Shown here: positions 42,157-51,137 of the stretch, in pieces
How the letters are laid out: every line of letters begins with the position of its first letter
Position numbering within the stretch: the stretch's first letter is position 1
Source of the DNA: RUG11462 sp045649405
GTDB taxonomy: Bacteria; Bacillota; Clostridia; Oscillospirales; Acutalibacteraceae
DNA length: 64,000 nt
Assembly: GCA_045649405.1 (NCBI GenBank)
Contig: JAZRPW010000016.1
Location: forward strand, 1-64,000
Reading direction: 5' to 3'
The notes under the pieces: model-generated
Seen by the model: only the letters and a program-made list of their open reading frames with translations
Database searches by the model: none
What the model was told of the DNA's origin: nothing
Program-made: the position numbers and the translations under genes

Positions 42157-43515
42157 ATGTTAACAAATGATTTTATTTCACTTTGCGAAAATTTTGCCAA
42201 CAGCAGAAATGATGTTTTAGATGAAATGTTATTAGAGCACAAAAAAACTTGCAATTATCTTATTGAATTAAATAGTTGCGCTTTGGAATTTAGATATATC
42301 AAAAAAGCGTTTGGCTATTTCAAGCCAAGTTCTCTATATTGTGTTATTCATCTTAAAAAAAGAAGTGTTGTACATTATCACTTGCCAGACATAATTCCAT
42401 TTTTGGAACACAAAACCTTTGACCCTTGCTATTTCTGGAATATAGAAAACACTGAAAGATTGGATAGTTGTTTTTCAAGTCTTGTAAAAACTTTAGAAAA
42501 TGTTCTTTCTCAATTAACACCTTTTATATTAGATGATTCTGTTCTTTTAAAATCACTTTTTGAAAACTACAAAAACATTTACAATCTTAAAGATACAAGT
42601 ATAGATTTTACTAAAATTGAAGACCAAAATGATTATGCTCAAAATTATTTCTTAAACTTGCAAAACATGAGAGACGGTTTTGTTTTTTCAAGATTTTGCA
42701 ACTTCAAACCTTTCGAATTGTTAGTTGAAAATAAAACTGAAAAAGCTTTAGAAAAATACGAAGAAATCAATCAAAAAGGCAAACTCTTTGAATACGAAAA
42801 ATGCTTAATTGACCATATAAAATCCATCAACTTTGAATTTTCGGTGTTTGATTCTTCTTGCGACACATCTTTAGCAGACAAGGTGCATTCGCCACTAAAC
42901 ATATTAAAAGCATTTTTAATTATATTCACTATTTCTTCTATTTTATTTTGTGGCGTTTTTGTTATTTACAATTTAATAATCTCTGCAAATACCCTTGTTG
43001 TATTATCTGCTCCATGGTATACAAGTTTTTGTTGTGCAGCGTTATGCTCTATTTTCGGTACCATTGCCCTAATTTCACATATTCCTATATCCAACAAACA
43101 TATCACAAAAAAAGAAGCAAAAGAATTTTTAAAAACATTAGTACCAACAGGCACTAAAAAATTCTCACTCATAACTTTTATATTATCGATTATAGCCTCA
43201 ATATTTTTTGCTGTGATGATTTTGGTTTCAAATGTTAGATTTTATGATAACAAAATAACTTTTGATTCAAAAACTCGCTCTTACGAAAATATTAATAGTG
43301 TTTATTACATATCTGCAAGATACAATGATTTTGGAGATAGAATAGAGCGAGATTCTTATGTAATTTTATTTAACGATAAAACAGCACTCGATTTAGATGG
43401 TTACACATCGGTTGAATTTACAAAAAAAGAAGTTTTACCATTATTAAAAGACAAAGGTTTTGATGTTAAATTTGCTGATTCTGAAAAAGATTTGCCTTGG
43501 TATATACAAAATTAA
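42157..43515 (+). CDS. unknown membrane protein with long soluble N-terminus
   Basis: 452 aa. Residues 1-240 are soluble and mainly helical (ALEKYEEINQKGKLFEYEKCLIDHIK is repeat-like). Hydrophobic helices lie at about 247-275, 283-307 and 334-355, and the final 95 residues form a beta-rich domain of PH-like character (VRFYDNKITFDSKTRSYENINSVYY, VILFNDKTALDLDGY). AAGAGGTAAAAAAGC before the ATG is a fair ribosome site. No family recognised. It lies directly downstream of the tRNA pair, beside a smaller gene with a similar C-terminal domain. Confidence 0.65.
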   Translation: MLTNDFISLCENFANSRNDVLDEMLLEHKKTCNYLIELNSCALEFRYIKKAFGYFKPSSLYCVIHLKKRSVVHYHLPDIIPFLEHKTFDPCYFWNIENTERLDSCFSSLVKTLENVLSQLTPFILDDSVLLKSLFENYKNIYNLKDTSIDFTKIEDQNDYAQNYFLNLQNMRDGFVFSRFCNFKPFELLVENKTEKALEKYEEINQKGKLFEYEKCLIDHIKSINFEFSVFDSSCDTSLADKVHSPLNILKAFLIIFTISSILFCGVFVIYNLIISANTLVVLSAPWYTSFCCAALCSIFGTIALISHIPISNKHITKKEAKEFLKTLVPTGTKKFSLITFILSIIASIFFAVMILVSNVRFYDNKITFDSKTRSYENINSVYYISARYNDFGDRIERDSYVILFNDKTALDLDGYTSVEFTKKEVLPLLKDKGFDVKFADSEKDLPWYIQN

Positions 43516-43613
43516 CTTTTTACTTTTAATGATATTCGATTGTTGTATTTATTCAAAAATATGTTAATATAAAATCGTAATTACATAGAATATAATATTA
43601 TAGGAGTTTTAAA

Positions 43614-44081
43614 ATGCTTTTATATAAAATTGCATATATTTGTACCCTTATTATTTCATTTCTTTCTGTTCTTATTTTTTTTAAAACTATTTTAAAACCA
43701 AATAAAAATGTTATAAAAATTTCAAACACTGTTTTAATTTTTTGCATTTTTGGAACGATACTATTAAATTTTGCGCTATATGGAAGTTTTGGTAAACTTG
43801 GGCATTTTATTTTGTTTTTTGCTTCGCAGTTACTTTGCTTTTTTATTTCTATTTGTTGTCTCAAACAAGCAGTAGAATTTAACGAAGAATATTTTGTTAA
43901 CTATGGCTTATTCAAAAAAACAGTTTTTAATTATTGCGAAATTGAAAAATATTATATTAAAAATTCTTTTTTAGTTATAATTGTTAAAAATAAAAAAATT
44001 AGAATATCAACAACCCTTTGTAACAACAATTTATTTGAATTTTTTAAAGTTTTAAAACAAAAAACAAATAAAAATCCGTAG
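43614..44081 (+). CDS. unknown small membrane protein with PH-like C-terminus
   Basis: 155 aa. Three hydrophobic helices (about 5-26, 36-57 and 64-84), then AVEFNEEYFVNYGLFKKTVFNYCEIEKYYIKNSFLVIIVKN, which resembles bacterial PH-like (bPH) membrane proteins. AGGAG lies 9 nt before the ATG. Very high AT content. It may work with the 452-aa neighbour, whose C-terminus has the same style. Family not certain. Confidence 0.6.
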   Translation: MLLYKIAYICTLIISFLSVLIFFKTILKPNKNVIKISNTVLIFCIFGTILLNFALYGSFGKLGHFILFFASQLLCFFISICCLKQAVEFNEEYFVNYGLFKKTVFNYCEIEKYYIKNSFLVIIVKNKKIRISTTLCNNNLFEFFKVLKQKTNKNP

Positions 44082-44100
44082 CAAAAGCTACGGATTTTTT
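44071..44100. terminator. bidirectional terminator
   Basis: AAAATCCGTAGC-AAAA-GCTACGGATTTTTT between convergent genes. Confidence 0.9.
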
Positions 44101-44101
44101 G

Positions 44102-44563
44102 TTAATCTTTTTTATCTTTAAGGATTTTTTCGAGTTCTGACATAAATGTATTGATATCTTTAAACTGTCTATAAACCGATGCGTAACGAACATAAGCAAC
44201 ATCATCAATATTTTTAAGTTCTTCCATAACAAGCTCACCGATTCTTGTTGATGGCACTTCTCTATCGAGTGAATTCTGCAAGTTTGCCTCAATATTATCA
44301 ATTGCTTTTTCTAATTGGTCAAGAGTAACTTGACAACCTTCGCTAGCTTTCAAAAGACCGGTTAAAAGTTTGTTTCTGTCAAAAGTTTGACGAGTTTTAT
44401 CTTTTTTAACAACAATAATAGGGAAACTTTCAATAATTTCATAAGTTGTGAATCTTTCAGCGCAACCCAAACACTCACGACGGCGACGGATTTTTTCGCC
44501 TTCATCTGTTGGACGAGAATCTACAACCTTGCTTTCTTCATAACCACAATAAGGACATTTCAT
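44102..44563 (-). CDS. nrdR: transcriptional repressor NrdR
   Basis: 153 aa. N-terminal zinc ribbon MKCPYCGYEESKVVDSRP with the second pair CLGC, arginine run RRRREC, then the ATP-cone (FPIIVVKKDKTRQTFDRNKL). It senses ATP/dATP and represses ribonucleotide reductase genes. Start at MKCPYC; GGAGG lies 7 nt upstream, and the longer reading begins at the TTG of that site. Confidence 0.97.
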   Translation of the reverse strand: MKCPYCGYEESKVVDSRPTDEGEKIRRRRECLGCAERFTTYEIIESFPIIVVKKDKTRQTFDRNKLLTGLLKASEGCQVTLDQLEKAIDNIEANLQNSLDREVPSTRIGELVMEELKNIDDVAYVRYASVYRQFKDINTFMSELEKILKDKKD

Positions 44564-44581
44564 TTTGTTTTCCTCCAAAAT

Positions 44582-46183
44582 TTAATTATTTATAGTTTGG
44601 TGACAACTCACCGAATTGGTTGTTAAAACATCAAATTCATAGCCATTTGATTTGTAATAAGCACAAATGCTGTCAAGCGCTGCAACCGTTGATGATTTTG
44701 CCAACGTATCATGCATTAAAACAACACAACGCTTTTTGCCTTTTGACCTTGACTTTACATTGTTGAGAATTTTGGTTGCCGCAACATATTTTGCAGCAGC
44801 ATCACCCGAGTCAACATTCCAGTCAAAATATCGATAACCCTTTTTCTCAACCGCCTTTGCAAGGCGAGTCATAATGCCTTCTGAATATTCAGCGCTAATG
44901 GTGTTGCTACTACCACCAGGGAAACGAATTACCTTGGTTTCAACCCCTGTTTGCTCTTTTACCAAATTGCCAATTTTGTTTAAATCTTCAAAATAATTTT
45001 TATCTGAAGAATAAATTTTTTCATAATCATGAGAATAGGTGTGAAGAGCAATTGAATGGCCTTCATCAACAATATTCTTCATATATTTTGGTGTGTCTAA
45101 ACTTGTAACAAAAAATGTTGCTTTTGCGTTATATTTTTTCAAAATTTCTAAAATTCTTAAAGTGTTTTCAGATGGACCATCATCAAAAGTTAAATAAACA
45201 ACCTTTGCTTTTTCGCCATAAATAATTGGTTTGCCAACTTCACTTTTTGAACTTTCTTTGCCAGCATTATCAACCGAAACAACGGTGTAAAAATACTGCG
45301 AATGTTTTTTTACTGCCTTGTCAACATATTCAAGTTGCGAGACGGTTTCAAAAAGCAACTTATAATCTGTATCAGAAAGGCGTTTGTAAACCCTGTAAAG
45401 CTTTGTGTTTTCGGTTGTTTGCCAGTTAAGTTTAACGCCACGCTTTGTTGAATTAAGTTTCAAATAAGGCGATTTTACATAATCAAGACTAAGCGGTTTT
45501 ACTTTTTGCTTGCCTTCGTTTTTGCCAGCAGCACCGGTAATATAATATTTCAAAAAACCGGTGGACGCTTGATAATCAATATACTCAGTGTCAACCGAAC
45601 TTGACAAAAATTCAAACTCGCCATTATCAACACTGCGATAAATGTTATATTTTTCAATTCCTTTAATTTCTTGCCATTTAAGTTTAACGCCATCGCCATC
45701 TGGCTTTGCGCTTTTAAGTGGCAAATTTGGAATTTTCAAAAAATCTTTTTTCTCGGTTTTTACAAAACCACAAGCGCAAGAAAATCGCTCACTACCCTTT
45801 GTGCCGTAGGTTGATTTTCTGATTGTTTGCGACTGGAATTTGTGCAAACAGTTAAAAAGAAAATCGCCCTCATCTGCATATTCTTGCGAAGCAGTGCCAG
45901 AATAACCATTTATTAAAAAGTTTTCAATTTTTACCTTCTCGCCATTTTCTTCTTTGTAGCCAATGCTCATCTTTGCAATGCTACTAACCTTTTTTCCGTC
46001 TATCTCATAAGGAATAGTAACCTTGTTTTTGCTGCCGGTATATTCAAAAATCTTGACCGTGCCATCAGGTTGAACGTAATATTTCAGTTCACCAAATGTC
46101 TTTTCATCGCCATATTTTGGTGCAAGAACAACTACTCCTAAAAACAAAACAACAGCAAGAATTATTACTATTACCTGTTTCAT
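44582..46183 (-). CDS. membrane-anchored polysaccharide deacetylase with LRR-cap and fibronectin-like domains
   Basis: 533 aa. N-terminal anchor (about 3-21), then a domain like the caps of BspA LRR proteins (GTVKIFEYTGSKNKVTIPYE, SSIAKMSIGY, LINGYSGTASQEYADE), two fibronectin III-like repeats (about 150-235 and 240-325), and a NodB deacetylase with LTFDDGP, HTYSHD, RFPGG, DWNVDSGD and LMHD. It acts on a surface polymer such as peptidoglycan. Same overall plan as the gene at 16167, but with the additional cap domain. Stands 18 nt upstream of nrdR. Confidence 0.85.
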   Translation of the reverse strand: MKQVIVIILAVVLFLGVVVLAPKYGDEKTFGELKYYVQPDGTVKIFEYTGSKNKVTIPYEIDGKKVSSIAKMSIGYKEENGEKVKIENFLINGYSGTASQEYADEGDFLFNCLHKFQSQTIRKSTYGTKGSERFSCACGFVKTEKKDFLKIPNLPLKSAKPDGDGVKLKWQEIKGIEKYNIYRSVDNGEFEFLSSSVDTEYIDYQASTGFLKYYITGAAGKNEGKQKVKPLSLDYVKSPYLKLNSTKRGVKLNWQTTENTKLYRVYKRLSDTDYKLLFETVSQLEYVDKAVKKHSQYFYTVVSVDNAGKESSKSEVGKPIIYGEKAKVVYLTFDDGPSENTLRILEILKKYNAKATFFVTSLDTPKYMKNIVDEGHSIALHTYSHDYEKIYSSDKNYFEDLNKIGNLVKEQTGVETKVIRFPGGSSNTISAEYSEGIMTRLAKAVEKKGYRYFDWNVDSGDAAAKYVAATKILNNVKSRSKGKKRCVVLMHDTLAKSSTVAALDSICAYYKSNGYEFDVLTTNSVSCHQTINN

Positions 46184-46256
46184 TTTTATTTCCTTTTAAA
46201 ATTAATTTGAGTATTTAAAGTTAGTATATCATAGATTTACATAACTTTCAACAATT

Positions 46257-46739
46257 TTATTTATGATATTTTGTGTTGTTCATTATTGAAAACGCACGAT
46301 AAATTTGTTCTAAAAGCATTACTCTCGCTAACTGGTGTGGAAAAGTCATTGGAGACATTGAAAGTGAAAATGTAGCATCTCGTTTTAACTCTTCGCAAAG
46401 CCCAAATGAACTGCCAATTACAAAGTTGATTGTTGAAATTCCTTTTAATGAAAAATCATTGAGTTTTTCGGCTAATTTCTCGCTTGAAAGCTCTTTTCCT
46501 TCAATGGCTAACACCACCGTTGCACTGCCTTTTGCAATCTTTGATTTGATTTTTTCAGCTTCTTTTGAAAGCGCAATTTTTATCTCATTTTGCGAAGGGT
46601 TTTCAGGCAATTTTTGCTCGCTTAATTCAATAATTTCAAATCTGCAAAATGGCTTTAATCTTTTTTGATATTCCGCCACAGCATCTTTCAAATATTTCTC
46701 TTTCAAACTACCAACACAAATCAAATTTATAGTTAACAT
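46257..46739 (-). CDS. rlmH: 23S rRNA pseudouridine-1915 N3-methyltransferase
   Basis: 160 aa. SPOUT-class trefoil: LTINLICVGSLKEKYLKDAV at the start, INFVIGSSFGL for SAM binding, and the end SMSPMTFPHQLARVMLLEQIYRAF followed by KYHK. Methylates helix 69 of 23S rRNA. Its start is 12 nt after the walJ stop, a usual pairing in Firmicutes. Confidence 0.96.
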   Translation of the reverse strand: MLTINLICVGSLKEKYLKDAVAEYQKRLKPFCRFEIIELSEQKLPENPSQNEIKIALSKEAEKIKSKIAKGSATVVLAIEGKELSSEKLAEKLNDFSLKGISTINFVIGSSFGLCEELKRDATFSLSMSPMTFPHQLARVMLLEQIYRAFSIMNNTKYHK

Positions 46740-46751
46740 AACTTTTTCCTT

Positions 46752-47537
46752 TTACAAAATAATCAATTCATTTTCTTGTGGTGCGGCTACCGACAAAAAG
46801 TAATCTCTTGTCTCTTGCAAACCAGACATTAAAAGCAAACTTCTTGTGGTTTCGCTCGCTAAATAAGGCAAATTATTCTCGCGGCTTAAATGCGCCAAAA
46901 TAAATCTTGTTGAGCCAAGTTTGGCTAATCTTACTATTTCTTCGGCACAAGCGTTGTTTGATAAATGCCCATTTTCAGACATAATTCTGCGTTTCAAATG
47001 AAATGGATAGCTTTCATTGTTTTGAAGCATTTTTGGGTCGTGGTTGCTTTCAAGCATAACCGTGTCACACCCAGCTAACGCACCACGCACTTCATCAGTA
47101 ACAACGCCGAGGTCGGTGCAAACGCCAATTTTTTTACTTCCTAAATCAAAAGTAAAACCACAACTTTCATTAACATCATGCATTGTGCGAAAATATTTTA
47201 CGCCAAAATCAACCATATCAGTTTCATCTTCTAAAATGTTAACATTAACACCTTTGAGCGAATAATCATTGTCAATTATTCCTTGATGAGTGCCTTTTGT
47301 CATAAACACAGGAATGTTGTTTTTTGAGCAAAAAACTCTTACTCCGCTGATATGGTCACCGTGCTCGTGGGTGACAAAAACGCCTTTTATTTTTGACAAA
47401 TCCAACCCACGACCAACAAGCGCTTCGGTTGTTTTTTTAGCCGAAACACCAATGTCCACCAAAACGGCGGTGTCTTTATGCTCAATGTAGGTGCAATTTC
47501 CAGTGCTTCCTGAAAAAAGCGGACAAATTTTTGACAT
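46752..47537 (-). CDS. walJ: metallo-beta-lactamase fold hydrolase, WalJ/YycJ type
   Basis: 261 aa. LFSGSTGNCTYIE start, metal motif VTHEHGDHISG, MHDVNESCGFTFD, LESNHDPKML, NGHLSN and LAHLSRENN. The family is found next to rlmH and linked to cell-wall and DNA processes; proposed 5'-3' nuclease activity. Cytosolic. Confidence 0.92.
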   Translation of the reverse strand: MSKICPLFSGSTGNCTYIEHKDTAVLVDIGVSAKKTTEALVGRGLDLSKIKGVFVTHEHGDHISGVRVFCSKNNIPVFMTKGTHQGIIDNDYSLKGVNVNILEDETDMVDFGVKYFRTMHDVNESCGFTFDLGSKKIGVCTDLGVVTDEVRGALAGCDTVMLESNHDPKMLQNNESYPFHLKRRIMSENGHLSNNACAEEIVRLAKLGSTRFILAHLSRENNLPYLASETTRSLLLMSGLQETRDYFLSVAAPQENELIIL

Positions 47538-47554
47538 ATTTTCTCCTTAAAAAT

Positions 47555-48580
47555 TTAAACAAAGTAAAATTGAGTATCCCACGCCGGGATGTATTTATAA
47601 TGACGCATATAAATTTTATAATCATCTCGAATTTCGTTTACAAGAAGTGGTAAACGAAAATAATCATCTGTTTTATGATAAGCCGAAACAAGCATTTTCG
47701 GTTTGTGGTTTAAAATAGTTTTTTTAGCACCCAAAAGCGCCTTTTCTTCCATTCCTTCAACATCAAATTTTATGTAACTTGCCGATTTGCCTTGCAAAGC
47801 GTCATCAAGTGAAATGCAAGGAATTTTTTGGGCGTTTTCATTAACAACCGAGTGTCTGCCTCCATTTGTTTCAAAGCCAATTTCGCCGCTGTTTTCACTT
47901 GAAGCCATATTAAATAACTCTACATTTTCACGCTCGCCATATTTTGCAAACAACTTTTTAAAATTCTTTTTATCTGGCTCAACTGCATAAATTTTTTCGA
48001 AACTTTCTACAACCGACAAAAATTCATCAATGGTGTCGCCGTTGTAAGCGCCTAAATCACAATAAATCTCTTTATCGTTTAATTTCAAAATGTTTTCATA
48101 AGCTTCTTGTGATGTGGTTTCAATTTCAAAAAGGTAATTGATTTTGCCGGTAATTCTAAACATTACCGTGTTGTAAAAAACCTTTTTTGACTGCTCATCA
48201 GCAAGCAAATTGTAAACCTTTTGGAGTTCGCTTTTATGCTCTTTTGCGTAATCTAATGTAAAAAGCCCACCGCCATAAACCGGTACATCTGGCGCTAAAA
48301 CTTCGGTTTCTTGTGCAATGCGTTTAATATTGTCCAAAACTTCATCACGCTGAGTGCCAAAACTAACAAGCGCAATCATATTTGGAAACTGCTGTTTTAA
48401 ATCGCTATATTTTTGCACCTTAAAACCGCGAAAGGTTTGTCCACGGACAAAATCATCAGAGGCAAAAACACCGCTGACTGTGACGTCAAAATCGGCCAAA
48501 GTATCTATTATTTTGTCAGCACCATTACCCATTCCATAAATAACAATTGGGCGGTTTTGCTCTTTTAAATAATTCCACAT
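47555..48580 (-). CDS. FkbM-family methyltransferase with N-terminal Rossmann-like domain
   Basis: 341 aa. Residues 1-115 form a nucleotide-binding-like domain (IVIYGMGNGADKIIDTL, VSGVFASDDF). Residues 175-330 form the FkbM methyltransferase (IYCDLGAYNGDTIDEFL for SAM, IYAVEPDKKNFKKL, SYIKFDVEGMEEKALLGA, PKMLVSAYH). Probably methylates a sugar or other surface glycan part; acceptor unknown. Upstream of walJ by 17 nt on the same strand. Its promoter carries the dyad also found before the PolC-like gene. Confidence 0.87.
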   Translation of the reverse strand: MWNYLKEQNRPIVIYGMGNGADKIIDTLADFDVTVSGVFASDDFVRGQTFRGFKVQKYSDLKQQFPNMIALVSFGTQRDEVLDNIKRIAQETEVLAPDVPVYGGGLFTLDYAKEHKSELQKVYNLLADEQSKKVFYNTVMFRITGKINYLFEIETTSQEAYENILKLNDKEIYCDLGAYNGDTIDEFLSVVESFEKIYAVEPDKKNFKKLFAKYGERENVELFNMASSENSGEIGFETNGGRHSVVNENAQKIPCISLDDALQGKSASYIKFDVEGMEEKALLGAKKTILNHKPKMLVSAYHKTDDYFRLPLLVNEIRDDYKIYMRHYKYIPAWDTQFYFV

Positions 48581-48617
48581 AAATCCATTTCACCATATAG
48601 TATTTTTTGACTTGTTT

Positions 48618-48646
48618 ATTATACCATATACTGTACTGATTAATCA
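48618..48646 (-). promoter_or_regulatory. promoter of the FkbM-walJ-rlmH unit with a dyad in the spacer
   Basis: Minus strand TGATTA (48641-48646), 17 bp, TATAAT (48618-48623). The spacer contains the 16-bp element (48620-48635) that matches the PolC-like promoter at 14 of 16 positions; a further ACCATATA half site lies at 48592-48600. Confidence 0.5.
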
Positions 48647-48661
48647 ACTAAAAAATAGTTC

Positions 48662-48690
48662 TTGACTTTTAATATATTATATAATATATT
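48662..48690 (+). promoter_or_regulatory. sigma-A promoter of the pot leader RNA
   Basis: TTGACT (48662-48667), 17 bp, TATATT (48685-48690), predicting a leader of about 490 nt before potA. Confidence 0.65.
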
Positions 48691-48696
48691 AAAACA

Positions 48697-49183
48697 AGTA
48701 AAATTAAATTAAGCACTAAATTTGCATCTGTGCCGAAAACATATTTTGCAGTACGGAACGGTACCGTGGGGTAACCCATGGAAAAAAGCAACTACAATGA
48801 GAATGTATTTTAAAAGCTCTTTGCGGGGGTTGTTTTTTGAGTAAAGTATGGGGAGTTGCGCAGAGCTTATCACAGGCTTTGGCGGTATAGAGTAAGTTAA
48901 TCTAAATATAACTGCCTCTCAAGTTGATTTAACGGCACTTTTTAGTTTGTTATTCTTGCAAGGCGAAAGCCTTGCTTCGTCTGCCGCACTAAAAATTACT
49001 CGTTAAATCTTATTGAGAGGTGCGACGCAGTTTTCTTGTGATAGATTTCTTGGTAGAACGAGTACGATTTTTTGAGCAATACTTTCGTATGCTTGAAAAA
49101 TCGTGTGAAGTAATACCTAAAATATATCCAAGAAAACCAATTATATTTAGATTAGCTTACTCTACTGCAAAGGGGATGCAAAT
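48697..49183 (+). ncRNA. long structured leader or non-coding RNA before potA, with a three-way junction
   Basis: No gene lies in these 490 bases. Paired segments: a GTAA-capped hairpin 48765-48780; a stem 48814-48825 with 48859-48868; a 24-pair closing helix 48888-48911 with 49141-49164 (one U-G); a first arm with 48912-48922, 48926-48934 and 48939-48946 pairing to 49027-49030, 49013-49020, 49001-49009 and 48988-48995, capped by GCAAGGC-GAAA-GCCTTGC (48958-48975); and a second arm 49030-49038 with 49129-49137 and 49064-49078 with 49090-49104 (15 pairs, two wobbles). CTTTG (48877-48881) can pair with CAAAG (49168-49172), touching the potA ribosome site. The wobbles pair only on the plus strand. 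I could not match it to a known RNA class. Confidence 0.6.
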
Positions 49184-50323
49184 ATGAAAAGAAAAAAGAA
49201 TATTATTGAACTTAAAAACATCACTGTATCATTTGACAACGAAAAGATTTTGGATGATATCTCTTTGAGTATAGCAGACAAGGAATTCGTTACATTGCTT
49301 GGTCCTTCAGGTTGTGGCAAAACCACAACTCTTCGCATTATTGCGGGATTTTTGGAGCAAAATGAGGGCGATGTTTTTTTTGATGGAGAAAAAATCAATT
49401 CTCTTCCAGCAAACAAACGTAACGTTAACACAATTTTTCAACGTTATGCTCTTTTTCCACATCTTAATGTTTATGACAACATTGCGTTTGGTTTGAAAAT
49501 TAAAAAAGTGCCAAAAGATGAAATTAAACAACGTGTTAAAGAAATGCTTAAACTTATCAACCTTGAAGGTTTTGAAAAGAGAAGCATTAGCAGTCTTTCT
49601 GGTGGTCAACAACAACGTGTTGCAATTGCAAGAGCGGTTATTAACAAACCAAAGGTTTTGCTTTTGGACGAGCCACTTGCAGCGCTTGACTTGAAACTTA
49701 GAAAAGATATGCAAACCGAGCTTAAAAACATTCAAAAGCAACTTGGCATTACATTTATTTTTGTAACTCACGACCAAGAAGAAGCGCTTTCAATGTCTGA
49801 CACAGTTGTTGTTATGAATGAAGGTAAAATTCAACACATTGGCACACCACAAGATATTTATAATGAGCCAGTTAATGCGTTTGTTGCCGATTTCATTGGC
49901 GAGTCAAACATTATTGACGGTATTATGTTAGACGACTTTAAGGTTAAAATTGAAGGCGTTACTTTGCAATGTCTTGACAAGGGCTTTAAAGTTAACGAAG
50001 AAGTTGACGTTGTTATTCGTCCTGAAGACGTTGACATTGTGCCAGCCGAAAAAGGTCTTATTACTGGTAAAGTTACATCTGTTACCTTCCTTGGCGTGCA
50101 TTATGAAATTATTGTTGACGTTAACGGTTTTAAATGGATGATTCAAACAACTGATGAGTCTAAGGTTGGCGACAAGGTAGGACTTTTAATTGAGCCAGAT
50201 GCTATTCACATTATGAAAAAATCTAAATACTCTGGTCTTTATGGTGACTATAGCTCATTCTCTGATGAAATGGATGATATTTCAAATCCTGACATCACTT
50301 TAGAGGAGGAAGAAGATGAATAA
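49184..50323 (+). CDS. potA: spermidine/putrescine ABC transporter ATP-binding protein
   Basis: 379 aa. Walker A GPSGCGKTTT (about 40-49), Q loop FQRYALFPHL, signature LSGGQQQRVAIARA, Walker B VLLLDEPLAALD, switch THDQEE, and a C-terminal TOBE regulatory domain (VRPED-like VIRPEDVDIV). Energises polyamine import. Ribosome site AAGGGGATG lies 6 nt before the ATG and is next to the closing helix of the leader. Its 8-nt overlap with potB suggests coupling. Confidence 0.95.
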   Translation: MKRKKNIIELKNITVSFDNEKILDDISLSIADKEFVTLLGPSGCGKTTTLRIIAGFLEQNEGDVFFDGEKINSLPANKRNVNTIFQRYALFPHLNVYDNIAFGLKIKKVPKDEIKQRVKEMLKLINLEGFEKRSISSLSGGQQQRVAIARAVINKPKVLLLDEPLAALDLKLRKDMQTELKNIQKQLGITFIFVTHDQEEALSMSDTVVVMNEGKIQHIGTPQDIYNEPVNAFVADFIGESNIIDGIMLDDFKVKIEGVTLQCLDKGFKVNEEVDVVIRPEDVDIVPAEKGLITGKVTSVTFLGVHYEIIVDVNGFKWMIQTTDESKVGDKVGLLIEPDAIHIMKKSKYSGLYGDYSSFSDEMDDISNPDITLEEEEDE

Positions 50324-51137
50324 AACTCTTCGCGACCGCCTTATAAATGCGCCTTACATTTTGTGGTCGGCAATCTTCATTGTTGTGCCGCTTGTTATTG
50401 TTGGTTACTTCACTTTTACCAACTCATCTGGTGCGTTTACTCTTGAGAATTTTTATGAAATTCCTGAATATTTTGACATATTTTTACGCTCTATTGGTTA
50501 TGCGTTAGTTGCAACCATTATTACGCTTATTTTGGCTTATCCATTTTCATATTTTATGAGCAAAACAAGCAAAACCACCCAAGGCATTATGATGATGCTT
50601 GTTATGCTTCCTATGTGGATGAATTTGCTTATTCGTACATATTCTTGGACCACAATTCTTGAAAAAACAGGTATTATTAACTCTGTTTTAGGCTTTTTTG
50701 GAATTGAGCCGGTTCAACTCATTGGTACTTCTGGCGCAGTTATTCTTGGTATGGTTTACAACTATTTGCCTTATATGATTTTGCCAATTTACACAGCAAT
50801 TGTTAAAATTGACAATTCGCTTTATGAAGCGGCAGAAGATTTGGGCTCAAATGGTTTACAAAAATTTAGACGAGTAATTTTCCCACTTTCTATTCCTGGC
50901 ATTGTTTCAGGAATTACAATGGTTTTTGTGCCTTCGGTTTCAACATTTTACATTGCCGACAAATTGGGCAGCACAAAAACTTTGATGATTGGCGACGTTA
51001 TTCAAAAGAAATTTGATTTGGATGTTTATTCTGGCGTTGGTGCTTCACTTTCACTTGTGTTGATGGTTATGATTTTTATTTGCATTGCCATTATGAATAA
51101 ATTTTCAGATGATGAAGATGGGGGTATTATTGTATGA
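50316..51137 (+). CDS. potB: spermidine/putrescine ABC transporter permease
   Basis: 273 aa, six membrane helices. The EAA loop is YEAAEDLGSNGLQKFRRVIFPLSIPG (about 160-186), which contacts PotA. RTYSWTTILEKTGIINSVLGFFG is typical of PotB. Inner-membrane half of the channel with PotC. Overlaps potA and potCD. Confidence 0.94.
   Translation: MNKTLRDRLINAPYILWSAIFIVVPLVIVGYFTFTNSSGAFTLENFYEIPEYFDIFLRSIGYALVATIITLILAYPFSYFMSKTSKTTQGIMMMLVMLPMWMNLLIRTYSWTTILEKTGIINSVLGFFGIEPVQLIGTSGAVILGMVYNYLPYMILPIYTAIVKIDNSLYEAAEDLGSNGLQKFRRVIFPLSIPGIVSGITMVFVPSVSTFYIADKLGSTKTLMIGDVIQKKFDLDVYSGVGASLSLVLMVMIFICIAIMNKFSDDEDGGIIV

Noticed and set aside
48751..48780. T-box-like stretch (GGTACCG near 48760)
   Set aside because: It lacks the conserved AGGGTGG-N-ACCGCG order, and the downstream operon is a polyamine transporter, not an amino-acid or tRNA synthetase gene.
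48888..49164. Miniature inverted-repeat transposable element with 24-bp ends and TA target
   Set aside because: The ends are flanked by TA, which is trivially built into the repeat itself; no second copy is in the window, internal arms are also paired, and all irregular pairs are plus-strand wobbles. RNA structure explains it better, though a genome-wide copy search would settle it.
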